Shown here piece after piece: positions 18,075 through 26,187 of a DNA stretch of 64,000 bases (positions are counted from its first letter, which is position 1; the number at the start of each line of letters is the position of its first letter). The stretch lies in contig CAYTWB010000010.1 in the NCBI GenBank assembly GCA_964441945.1, forward strand, positions 4,286 through 68,285. The letters run 5' to 3'. Source of the DNA: JADGQM01 sp964441945. GTDB lineage: Bacteria; Desulfobacterota; Syntrophobacteria; Syntrophobacterales; Syntrophobacteraceae. The notes under the pieces were generated by a model that saw only the letters and a program-made list of their open reading frames with translations, did not search any database and had not been told where the DNA came from. A program made the translations under genes and the position numbers.

Positions 18075-18841
18075 GTCTTTTTTTCCCCTAGGTAGGCCTT
18101 GACCACGTCAGCGTTGTTCTGAATTTCAGCCGGCGTTCCTTCAGCGATGGTGATCCCGTAGTCCAGCACTTTGATCCGCTCGCACACGCTCATAACGAAC
18201 CTCATATCATGCTCGATGAGAAAAACAGCAAGAGAGTACTTCCTGCGCAGATCTTGAAGCAACTGTGCCAGTTCCATGGTCTCCTGGGGATTCATTCCTG
18301 CCGCCGGCTCATCCAGGAGCAGCAGATTGGGGCGGGTTGCGAGGGCCCTCGCGATCTCCAGCCTTCTCTGCTGTCCGTAGGGAAGCGATCCAGCCTTTTC
18401 GGAAGCCAGGTGCGACAGACTCAGTTCCTCGAGATACTCGATGGACTCCTCCCGGATTCTTGTCTCTTCACGCCGGTATCTGGGGAATCCCAGCATGGCT
18501 TCCCAGAAATATGCGCGGATATCGTAGTGGAACGAAACGAGAACGTTTTCCAGAACGGTCATATCGGTGAAAAGACGGATGTTCTGAAAGGTCCTGGCAA
18601 TACCCAACGAGGCGATCTGCTGAGCGGACAGGCGGGTCGTGTTCTTTCCTTGCCAAACCACCCGGCCTGAGGTCGGCTTGAGGATACCGGTGATCATATT
18701 AAACACCGTTGTCTTGCCGGCGCCGTTTGGTCCAATAAGCCCGACCAACTCGCCCGGACCCATGGCGATCGAGAAGTCATTCACCGCGGCAAGGCCGCCG
18801 AACTGCATGCTCAGATGCTCCAGCCTGAAAAAGGCGGTCAT
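18068..18841 (-). CDS. livG: Branched-chain amino-acid ABC transporter ATP-binding protein LivG
   Basis: 257 residues from ATG 18841. Walker A GPNGAGKTT, family-specific GIARTFQNIRLF, signature SLPYGQQRRLEIARAL, Walker B LLLLDEPAAGMNP, and LIEHDM with the H-loop His. A longer frame reaching 19000 runs into the upstream repeat and is not credible. Expected to form the ATPase heterodimer with LivF. Confidence 0.95.
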   Translation of the reverse strand: MTAFFRLEHLSMQFGGLAAVNDFSIAMGPGELVGLIGPNGAGKTTVFNMITGILKPTSGRVVWQGKNTTRLSAQQIASLGIARTFQNIRLFTDMTVLENVLVSFHYDIRAYFWEAMLGFPRYRREETRIREESIEYLEELSLSHLASEKAGSLPYGQQRRLEIARALATRPNLLLLDEPAAGMNPQETMELAQLLQDLRRKYSLAVFLIEHDMRFVMSVCERIKVLDYGITIAEGTPAEIQNNADVVKAYLGEKKTC

Positions 18842-18885
18842 GGATGTGTCTCTGCCTTCCCCTGTCAGCTCCCGGTTTCCATTCG

Positions 18886-19025
18886 TTGTCCTGAGTACTG
18901 CTCTGCATAGATGAGTGTCCGAATTCCCATTCGTCATACCGGCAAGTTTCAGGCCGGTATCCAGGATGCGTTTCCGGATTCCGGCCAGGGCTATGGTCAC
19001 TCTATTCTGCGGCGTGGTACTTAGA
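18886..19025. repeat. Dispersed CCGGAAT-family repeat between livG and livM (copy 2)
   Basis: The stretch CCTGAGTACTGCTCTGCA ... GAGTGTCCGAATTCCCA ... TTCGTCATACCGGCAAG ... GGATTCCGGCCAGGG ... ATGGTCACTCTATT matches, with few differences, the reverse complement of 21590-21760. The pair lies in opposite orientation on either side of livM and livH. Confidence 0.8.
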
Positions 19026-19031
19026 ACCCTT

Positions 19032-20069
19032 TCATTGTCTCCCGGCTCTCAGCAGCCGGTCCCAGTTGAGCTCATTCCTTCCCATGATGCCCCGGCGGGC
19101 AAAGATGATAACAACCATCAGGATGAGACTGAACACCACCATTCGCATGCCGGGAATGCCGGGTATCGTGAAAGCTCCAACATCCATCGGCCGTTCGACT
19201 ATTCTCAACGCCTCCCCGCCCCAGGCAAAGAGCGCCGCGCCGATAACGGCTCCCGTAGTGCTGCCCAAACCCCCGACCACGATCATGATAAGCAGATTGA
19301 AAGTTAGGAAGAAGGTAAACAAGGTTGGAGAAATGGTCGTGATCAGGTGTGCCAGCAATCCTCCTGCGACTCCGGAAAAAAATGCGCTGATCAAGAACCC
19401 CAGGAGAAAGTGTCGATAGGGATCCACACCCATGGCACGGGCTGCTGTTTCGTCTTCACGAATGGCTTTCATGGCCCGCCCCCAACTGCTGTTGATCAAT
19501 CTGGCGATGAGCAAGACGGTGATTACGGCCACTCCCCAGGTCCACCAGATATTCGTGTGAGGAGCCAGGCCCTTGAGACCGAGCGGCCCGTTGGTCACAC
19601 CCTGAAAAGCATTGCACAGCACTCGCACCACCTCGCCGAACCCGAGGGTCACTATGGCAAGGTAGTCGCCCCGGACCCGAAAGACTGGGAAACTAATCAG
19701 ATAAGCAAAAACCGTTGCGAAAATCCCGGCAGCCAGGAGCGACACCAGAAAAGGGACCTGAATCACGCTCAAAGGCCAGATGAGCGGTTCAATAATGAAA
19801 TTCAACTGCTTTTCTGCAGGCGTCATGGTCAGCAGGGCCGATGTGTAGGCGCCGATGGCAATAAACGCATTGGGACCGAGATGCAACACGCCACAGAAGC
19901 CGTTCACCAGATTGTAGCTGACCGCCAGTGTGATGAAGATCCCCATATTGTTCAGAATGCGAATCTGGTATTCGGTGCCGTAGCTTTTGAAAAGAAGCAG
20001 CACAACGAAAAGAAGGATGAGCGCGGCCAGATTCAGCCAGGTGTTCCGCTTTGAGGTGCCCATCATCAT
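19032..20069 (-). CDS. livM: Branched-chain amino-acid ABC transporter permease LivM
   Basis: 345 residues, a polytopic membrane protein with about nine hydrophobic segments. Family motifs include NGFCGVLHLGPNAFIAIGAY and the cytoplasmic EDETAARAMGVDPYRHFLL loop that contacts the ATPases, plus VVGGLGSTTGAVIGAALF near the C-terminus. Three ATGs stand in a row at the start behind AGGGG; the exact one is uncertain. Separated from livG by a repeat-bearing 190-base gap and from livH by 188 AT-rich bases, unusual for an operon that is normally compact. Confidence 0.94.
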   Translation of the reverse strand: MMMGTSKRNTWLNLAALILLFVVLLLFKSYGTEYQIRILNNMGIFITLAVSYNLVNGFCGVLHLGPNAFIAIGAYTSALLTMTPAEKQLNFIIEPLIWPLSVIQVPFLVSLLAAGIFATVFAYLISFPVFRVRGDYLAIVTLGFGEVVRVLCNAFQGVTNGPLGLKGLAPHTNIWWTWGVAVITVLLIARLINSSWGRAMKAIREDETAARAMGVDPYRHFLLGFLISAFFSGVAGGLLAHLITTISPTLFTFFLTFNLLIMIVVGGLGSTTGAVIGAALFAWGGEALRIVERPMDVGAFTIPGIPGMRMVVFSLILMVVIIFARRGIMGRNELNWDRLLRAGRQ

Positions 20070-20257
20070 CCCCTAACCCGGCAAAGCCGGAACCAGAAAA
20101 AGACTAACATGGATAAATGTACCTCATAATGAGCAGAAAAGTTCACTTCGTTCTAACAACTATGAAGCTTTTCTCACTAAAGGTTCTTCAATTCGCAAGG
20201 TTATCACGTTCTTATAAATTTTCTGCCAGAAAAAGCACGAAGTTTGGAACTAAGATA

Positions 20258-21145
20258 CTAATTGGTGATCGGTTCGCCCATGATCCCGGTAGGTCGGAAT
20301 AACAGAACCAGGATCAGAATGACAAAAGCAAAAGCATCTCTGTACTGAGCCAGACCGGGCACCAACGCCACGATCAGGACCTCCCCGAGCCCCAGGAGAA
20401 AGCCGCCGATCACAGCACCGGCAATGTTGCCTATTCCACCCATCACCGCCGCAACAAAGGCCTTGATCCCCGGGATAATACCCATGAAGGGATTGACCTG
20501 CGGATACTTCATTGCCCACATAAGGCCTCCGGCAGCGGCAAGCATCGAGCCCAGCAGAAAAGTAACGGCAATGATCCGGTCCAGATTGATGCCCATCAGC
20601 CTGGTGGTTTCAAAATCCTTTGATGCCGCCCGCATAGCCTTGCCGACCCGGGTCTTGAAGACGATGTAGAGGAGACCGAAAAGAAGGATCAGGGTGATTA
20701 GCGGTGTGTAGATGGTGAGCACCTGGATGTGCAACCCCAGGAGGACGATTACCTTGTCGAACATCTCCGGCCGGGGAAAAGCCCGAGGGACTCCCCCGAT
20801 GATCACCAGGGCCAGATTCTCCAAGAGGAATGAAGCCCCGATCGCAGAGATCAGGAGCGAGATGCGAGGGGCATTGCGAAGGGGCTTGTAGGCTGAGCGA
20901 TCCAATACGATCCCGATCAGTCCTGTGGCTACAACAGCCAAAGGAAAACCGACCGTCCAGGGAAGCGCAAAGAGTGTTGTAGAGTAGATCGCCACGTAGG
21001 CAGCAAACATCAGCAAATCACCGTGAGCGAAGTTGATCAACCGGAGAATACCGTAGACCATGGTGTAGCCGATGGCCACTAGACCATATAAGCTCCCGAG
21101 GGAGATCCCATTGATCAGCTGTTGAAAAAGAATCGTCAGGTCCAC
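20258..21145 (-). CDS. livH: Branched-chain amino-acid ABC transporter permease LivH
   Basis: 295 residues from GTG 21145, which follows TGAGG at five bases; a longer frame starts at 21184. Motifs include LINGISLGSLYGLVAIGYTM, LRLINFAHGDLLMF and MRAASKDFETTRLMGI (ATPase-contact loop), and VVAAVMGGIGN-like glycine-rich segment. Forms the membrane channel with LivM. Confidence 0.94.
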   Translation of the reverse strand: MDLTILFQQLINGISLGSLYGLVAIGYTMVYGILRLINFAHGDLLMFAAYVAIYSTTLFALPWTVGFPLAVVATGLIGIVLDRSAYKPLRNAPRISLLISAIGASFLLENLALVIIGGVPRAFPRPEMFDKVIVLLGLHIQVLTIYTPLITLILLFGLLYIVFKTRVGKAMRAASKDFETTRLMGINLDRIIAVTFLLGSMLAAAGGLMWAMKYPQVNPFMGIIPGIKAFVAAVMGGIGNIAGAVIGGFLLGLGEVLIVALVPGLAQYRDAFAFVILILVLLFRPTGIMGEPITN

Positions 21146-21774
21146 ATGCACCTCAAACTGTGCCTGATGCTGCCAGAAAACCACTCCATCGACGATGCTG
21201 CAAAACGGATGTTATCATAGAATTGTCGCCCGCACTACCAACGACTGAGTACAGGGTGTAATCAAAAGCAAGAGTAATTGTCAAGGCGATCCCTCTTGCC
21301 TGGAACCCAGGCCAATTTCGTCATTCCGGCAGGTTTTACCGTGAAAATCCAAAAATGTTGAACATATAGCCATTCCAATAACTTAACGGCGGATTCAGGA
21401 ATTATTTTCATCACTCGGGGGTGAAGCAATGACCACGATTCATGACCGTTAAGCCGGAATCCAGTCGTGCAGTTGTCTTGCACAAGCAGTTCTGGATTCC
21501 GGCCAAGCATGCCGGAATATCGGATAGTGTCTGTGCAGGTAATAAGTTTGTTCAGTCCTGGGGTCGCGTCACTCTCACTTTTGATTGCGCCCCTGAGTAC
21601 AGCCCCGCACAATAGAGTGACCATAACCCTGGCCGTCATTCCGGCATGCTTCTGGCCGGAATCCAGAAACACTTCCTGGATACCGGCTTAAAACCTGCCG
21701 GTATGACGAGTGGGAATTCGGACACTCAGTGCTGCGGAGCAGTACTGAGGAAAACAAATACCGAAGATGCTGGG
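21146..21774. repeat. Repeat-rich gap between livK and livH (several CCGGAAT-family modules, copy 3)
   Basis: About 630 bases without a gene. Modules are visible at about 21317-21345, 21452-21530 (CCGGAATCCAG ... TGGATTCCGGCC ... GCCGGAATAT) and 21630-21735 (GTCATTCCGGCATGC ... GGCCGGAATCCAG ... CCTGCCGGTATGACG). The segment 21590-21760 is the inverted partner of 18886-19025. Open frames in this stretch are repeat translations. Confidence 0.75.
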
Positions 21775-21811
21775 AAAAAAGAAACAGGAAAGCATGGTGC
21801 CTTCCTGTTTC
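21775..21811 (-). terminator. Rho-independent terminator after livK
   Basis: On the minus strand, GAAACAGGAAG pairs with CTTTCCTGTTTC (one bulge, arms at 21801-21811 and 21781-21792) and continues into TTTTTT (21775-21780). It lies 32 bases past the livK stop, so the permease and ATPase genes downstream need read-through or their own promoter. Confidence 0.8.
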
Positions 21812-21842
21812 TTGGGTTGGATTCTAAAGTTAGGATCAGTAT

Positions 21843-22973
21843 TTAAGGATTCACTGTGGTGACGTATACGAACTTGCCTCCCTCCACCTTGTTGATGACC
21901 ATGCTCTTCACGGGATTGCCTTCTTCGCCCATGCTAATGGTCCCGGAGACTCCCTGGAAATTCTTGGTATCAGCGAGAGCGTCACGAACCTTGGTGCCAT
22001 CCGCCGAACCCGCCCGCTTGATGGCGTCAACCAGCAGGAAGTACGCGTCAGCTCCAAGGGCATCGAAGGCACCTGCCTCTTTCTTAAATTTTTCTTCATA
22101 GCGTTTGATGTATTCTTTCGCTCGCTCCGTAGTCGCAGCCTGCTTATGAAAATGCCCGGTAAAGTACATGTTTTCAACTGCGACGCCGCCAACCTTTATC
22201 AAGGTTTCATCCTGCGCCCCGTCACCAGTCAGGATCGGTATCTTGATGCCGAGGTCCCGGGCCTGTTTCGCCAGAAGCGCATCTTCCGTGTAGTAATTGG
22301 GGGCATAGATAATGTCGGGTTTGCCGGTCTGCACAGAGGAAAGTTGGGCTGAGAAGTCCTGGTCTCCCGTCTGGATGTAAGTCTTTGAGAGAACCTTGCC
22401 GCCGAGCTTTTCGAATTCCTTTTCAAAGTAGTTGGCCAGGCCGACGCAATAGTCCTGAGCCTGATCAATGATCATGGCCGCCGTCTGGGCCTTGAGCTCA
22501 TTGCGGGCAAAGCGTGCCGCAACCTGGCCCTGGAAGGGATCAATAAAACAGGCTCGGAAAGCAAACTTCTTCCCCTGGGTGACGAGGGGGTTGGTGGCGG
22601 TAGGGCTCACCGACGGAATCTTTGCGGCTTCGGAAATCGGGTTTCCAGCCATACTGTTGCCGCTGATGGCTTCCCCTAAAACACCGGCAACCTTCTCCTT
22701 TTCCACCAGGAGCGATACCGCGTTTGCGGCTTCGATCTTGTCGCTCTTTGTATCAACAAGGACCACCTCGATCTTTTTGCCCAAGACCTCCGGCTCCATG
22801 TCTTTGGCAACCTGTATCCCGGACCACTCCATATCGCCATAGGCTGCAACACCACCAGTCATGGGCAAATAGGTGCCGAGTTTGATCGAATCCTGAGCAC
22901 CGCTGATGCCGGGCATTCCAATCAGAAAAACACCCAGCAAGGCAACTACAGTAAGAAGACCCTTCTTTCCCAT
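21843..22973 (-). CDS. livK: Branched-chain amino-acid ABC transporter substrate-binding protein (LivK/BraC)
   Basis: 376 residues. Signal peptide MGKKGLLTVVALLGVFLIG...GAQD, then the type I periplasmic-binding fold (IKLGTYLPMTGGVAAYGD; VVLVDTKSDKIEAANAV; GEAISGNSMA; PIVSPTATNP-like segment). ATG 22973 has AGGAGGGG seven bases upstream. Captures branched-chain amino acids or a related ligand in the periplasm. First gene of livKHMGF on the minus strand. Confidence 0.94.
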   Translation of the reverse strand: MGKKGLLTVVALLGVFLIGMPGISGAQDSIKLGTYLPMTGGVAAYGDMEWSGIQVAKDMEPEVLGKKIEVVLVDTKSDKIEAANAVSLLVEKEKVAGVLGEAISGNSMAGNPISEAAKIPSVSPTATNPLVTQGKKFAFRACFIDPFQGQVAARFARNELKAQTAAMIIDQAQDYCVGLANYFEKEFEKLGGKVLSKTYIQTGDQDFSAQLSSVQTGKPDIIYAPNYYTEDALLAKQARDLGIKIPILTGDGAQDETLIKVGGVAVENMYFTGHFHKQAATTERAKEYIKRYEEKFKKEAGAFDALGADAYFLLVDAIKRAGSADGTKVRDALADTKNFQGVSGTISMGEEGNPVKSMVINKVEGGKFVYVTTVNP

Positions 22974-23192
22974 TATTCCCCTCCTCTGAATTGGTTCCCT
23001 GGTTTGCAACATAAGCCAATATAGCCTCGAACAACTCAGTCCGATCCACCTGGAAGATCTCTACTCCAGGGTAAACTCACCTGTCAACAGAAAGGTTCTC
23101 GGATATGGATACGGAGATTGCGTTGCAGAACCCCCCTGATTTTGATATACGGAGTGGGCGATCTAGAGAGGGAGAATAGGGAGATTCTTGGG

Positions 23193-24197
23193 ATGACAAC
23201 TGCCTTTATTACCGGCGCCACAGGATTCATCGGCAGCCATGTAGCTGCCCGGCTCCTTGAAAAGGGGTGGAACGTTCGTGCATTGAGGCGCTCCGGAACC
23301 CTCTCGCCGCACATCGAAAGGCTTGATGTGGAGTGGCGAGAGGGAGACATCCGGGATTTCGATCAGGTTCGATCCTGTATGGCCGGCTGTAAGGTTGTCT
23401 TTCACGTTGCCGCCGATTATCGGCTGTGGGCGAAAAATCCCGCAGAGATCTACGAAACGAACGTTACCGGAACGGCCAACGTCTTGAGGGCTGCACACCT
23501 GAGCGGTGTAAAGCGCGTGGTGTACACCAGCAGCGTCGGTGCCCTGGGTTTGAAATCAGACGGTACGCCCGCTGATGAGACAACCCCGGTCGACATTAAA
23601 GATATGATCGGACATTACAAGAAATCAAAATTTCTGGCGGAACGGGAAGCCGAACGCTTCCTCGCTCAAGGCCTCCCGGTGGTGATCGTTCATCCAAGCA
23701 CCCCTGTGGGACCGGGTGACCACAAGCCCACACCGACGGGCAAGATCATCGTGGATTTTCTCAACGGCCGCATGCCCGCTTATCTGGATACGGGCTTGAA
23801 TCTGGTCCATGTCAAGGATGTGGCCGAAGGCCACCTGCTGGCGCTCGAACGCGGGGGTATTGGACAAAAGTATATTCTTGGGAATAAGAATTTTACCCTC
23901 TCCGAGATCTTCAGGGTTTTGGAAAGGGTTTCAGGAATACCGGCCCCCCGTTTTCGCCTGCCCTATCGCCCGATTCTGTTTCTCGGCTGTCTCTTCCAGG
24001 CCGTTTCTCGGATCACCGGCAATGAACCACTCATCCCCTATGAGGGAGTAAAAATGGCCAGGCGATTCATGTTTTTCGATGCGACCAAAGCCGTCCGTGA
24101 ACTGGGACTTCCCCAGACCCCGGTCGAGCTTGCTCTCTCTGAAGCGGTGAAATGGTTTCGCGACTTCGGATATATCAAACCTGATCGTAAAAACTGA
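23193..24197 (+). CDS. hpnA: Hopanoid-associated NAD-dependent sugar epimerase/reductase HpnA
   Basis: 334 residues from ATG 23193 (AGGGAGA upstream). Extended short-chain dehydrogenase with NAD-binding TGATGFIGSHVA, VYTSSVGALG and an active-site YKKSK (Tyr-Lys). Segments VVFHVAADYRLWAKNP and VIVHPSTPVGPGDHKPTPTG are characteristic of HpnA, found in hopanoid clusters and proposed to act on the side-chain sugar. hpnH follows by 7 bases. A dihydroflavonol-reductase-like enzyme is the alternative. Confidence 0.9.
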   Translation: MTTAFITGATGFIGSHVAARLLEKGWNVRALRRSGTLSPHIERLDVEWREGDIRDFDQVRSCMAGCKVVFHVAADYRLWAKNPAEIYETNVTGTANVLRAAHLSGVKRVVYTSSVGALGLKSDGTPADETTPVDIKDMIGHYKKSKFLAEREAERFLAQGLPVVIVHPSTPVGPGDHKPTPTGKIIVDFLNGRMPAYLDTGLNLVHVKDVAEGHLLALERGGIGQKYILGNKNFTLSEIFRVLERVSGIPAPRFRLPYRPILFLGCLFQAVSRITGNEPLIPYEGVKMARRFMFFDATKAVRELGLPQTPVELALSEAVKWFRDFGYIKPDRKN

Positions 24198-24204
24198 GGG
24201 TCGA

Positions 24205-25200
24205 ATGCGCTTTCCCATTAGTCTTTATGTTTCCATGACCCGATATCTCCTGCAAAAGAGGATGCAGAAGGAAACCCGATTCCCACTCGTGCTGATGCTC
24301 GAACCCACCCATCGCTGCAATCTGACCTGTGCGGGCTGCGGTCGCATTCGCGAATACCGGGATACGATCCTTGAGGAAATGCCCCTCGAAGCATGCCTGG
24401 AAGCGGTTGATGCCTCCGATGCACCGGTCGTGACGATCACCGGCGGGGAACCGCTGCTCTACTCTTCCGTCGTTGAGCTGGTGGACGCGGTGCTTTCGCA
24501 GGGCAGGCATATCTATTTTTGTACCAACGGTCTGCTCCTTGAAGAGATGTTGTTCCGATTCCGTCCCAGTTCCCGGTTTACCTGGAACATCCATTTTGAT
24601 GGCTCCGAGGCCATCCATGACCGGATCATCGGTCGTTCGGGAGGGTTCCGGAAAGCCTTCGCCGCTCTGCTTGCCGCCAGGGAGAAAGGCTTCAGGGTCA
24701 GCACCAATACTACGGTTTATCGTGAGACCGATCTGGAAGACCTTGAAGCGCTCTTCTCTCAGTTGACCGCTGCCGGTGTGGACGGCATTCTGGTCGCTCC
24801 GGGATTCAGTTACGAAGCCGTGTCCGAAGAGGTTTTCCTGACGCGCCGCGAGATCATGCACAAATTCGAGACAATACGGCAATGGGAGCACCGTTTTCCC
24901 CTGATCAGCAACCCCATCTACCTCGATTTCGTGGCAGGGGACCGCCCGTTGCTCTGCACGCCGTGGGGGAACCCCACCAGGAACGCACAAGGCTGGAAAT
25001 CCCCATGCTATCTGATTACCGACACGCACTTCCCGACCTACCGGGAGCTCATGGAACAAACGAACTGGGACCACTACGTCTCCGGTGAAGATCCGCGGTG
25101 TGCCCAATGCATGGTCCACTGTGGATTTGAACCCACGGTGGTCTTGCAGATGAACGGTAGAGACTTGCTAAGAATGATCAAATGGAATCTCTATGGTTGA
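24205..25200 (+). CDS. hpnH: Adenosyl-hopene transferase HpnH (radical SAM)
   Basis: 331 residues. The radical-SAM cluster motif CNLTCAGC follows LVLMLEPTHR; TITGGEPLL is the SAM-binding GGE region; a C-terminal cysteine cluster (CAQCMVHCGFEP) fits the SPASM-like tail. HpnH adds a 5'-deoxyadenosyl group to diploptene in bacteriohopanepolyol synthesis. The 3' end overlaps the next gene by eight bases, so hpnA, hpnH and the CruF-like gene are one unit. No squalene-hopene cyclase is in the window. Confidence 0.93.
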   Translation: MRFPISLYVSMTRYLLQKRMQKETRFPLVLMLEPTHRCNLTCAGCGRIREYRDTILEEMPLEACLEAVDASDAPVVTITGGEPLLYSSVVELVDAVLSQGRHIYFCTNGLLLEEMLFRFRPSSRFTWNIHFDGSEAIHDRIIGRSGGFRKAFAALLAAREKGFRVSTNTTVYRETDLEDLEALFSQLTAAGVDGILVAPGFSYEAVSEEVFLTRREIMHKFETIRQWEHRFPLISNPIYLDFVAGDRPLLCTPWGNPTRNAQGWKSPCYLITDTHFPTYRELMEQTNWDHYVSGEDPRCAQCMVHCGFEPTVVLQMNGRDLLRMIKWNLYG

Positions 25201-26113
25201 TTTCTTTCGCCTGCTTCTTGGTACGATCGTTCTTCGCCCTTATGTTTTTGCCTTTCTGACCCTTTACGCTGTGGCCGCCACTTCCCATATCGGCTGGCGA
25301 AGGACCCTCCTTTTTCTTCCTGTGGGTTACGGTGTGGCGTGGCTTTCGGAGTTCTCCTCCATCCACTGGGGGATCCCCTACGGCGACTACTTCTATATCC
25401 CCAATACGCTTGATCAGGAACTGTGGGTTTTTGGAGTGCCCTTTATGGATTCCCTCTCATACGTTTTCCTGTCATACTGCAGCTATTCCATGGCAGTCTT
25501 TATCCTCAGTCCGGTGCTCTTCACCAAAAACCAGGCCGTTGTCCTTGAAACCCGCGAGATCAGGCGGTCTTCACAGACCCTTGTTCTGGGGGCCTTTCTC
25601 TTCGTTTTGCTTGATATCATCATCGATCCGATTACACTCAAAGGTGATCGCTGGTTCCTGGGCCAGATCTATGGATACCGGGAAACCGGCCTCTACTTCG
25701 GCATACCGATGAGCAACTTCGGGGGCTGGCTGCTGGTAGGTCTGGCGATAATTGCCCTGCTCCAGAGCTTCGACTCTTTCCCCTCCCTGGAACCAAAGAA
25801 AGCATCGGTCCTGACCAGCATGCCGTACGTGAGGCTTTTAGGTCCCCTGCTTTACGTCTGTATTCTCTTGTTCAACCTTTCCGTCACATTCTGGATCGGG
25901 GAATATTTCCTGGGCGTGGTGGGCTGTATCATCCTCTTCTTCCCGAGCCTGCTCATTCTTCTTTTCACTCTCTACAAACAGGCCAATCTCACTCAGGCAC
26001 AGATTGCACAACACGGCCGCGATTTTCCCCTTGCGGCGATCCGATGCCCTGCCCTATTCTCCGGGAATGGCAAAGAATCAGCCGGCATTTCCTATCAGGA
26101 CCCTTCCAGGTGA
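25193..26113 (+). CDS. CruF/DUF422-type polytopic membrane protein (carotenoid-biosynthesis family)
   Basis: 306 residues with about seven hydrophobic segments. Conserved blocks of the family are clear: EFSSIHWGIPYGDY, LWVFGVPFMDSLSYVFL and LDIIIDPITLKGDRW. Characterised relatives are CruF carotenoid 1',2'-hydratases and bisanhydrobacterioruberin hydratases. Its translational overlap with hpnH suggests a step on an isoprenoid or hopanoid lipid rather than a classical carotenoid, because no phytoene genes are nearby; that is inference. Confidence 0.8.
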   Translation: MVDFFRLLLGTIVLRPYVFAFLTLYAVAATSHIGWRRTLLFLPVGYGVAWLSEFSSIHWGIPYGDYFYIPNTLDQELWVFGVPFMDSLSYVFLSYCSYSMAVFILSPVLFTKNQAVVLETREIRRSSQTLVLGAFLFVLLDIIIDPITLKGDRWFLGQIYGYRETGLYFGIPMSNFGGWLLVGLAIIALLQSFDSFPSLEPKKASVLTSMPYVRLLGPLLYVCILLFNLSVTFWIGEYFLGVVGCIILFFPSLLILLFTLYKQANLTQAQIAQHGRDFPLAAIRCPALFSGNGKESAGISYQDPSR

Positions 26114-26187
26114 ACCGGGGGCCAGGGCAGACTGAAAAGGATGCCCTGGTCTACAGCAGTCGTCTATGATTCTTGGATGTGTCGAAC

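Noticed and set aside
21262..21691. Open frames of 60-136 codons on both strands between livK and livH
   Set aside because: They run through dispersed repeats and have no conserved motifs or ribosome sites.
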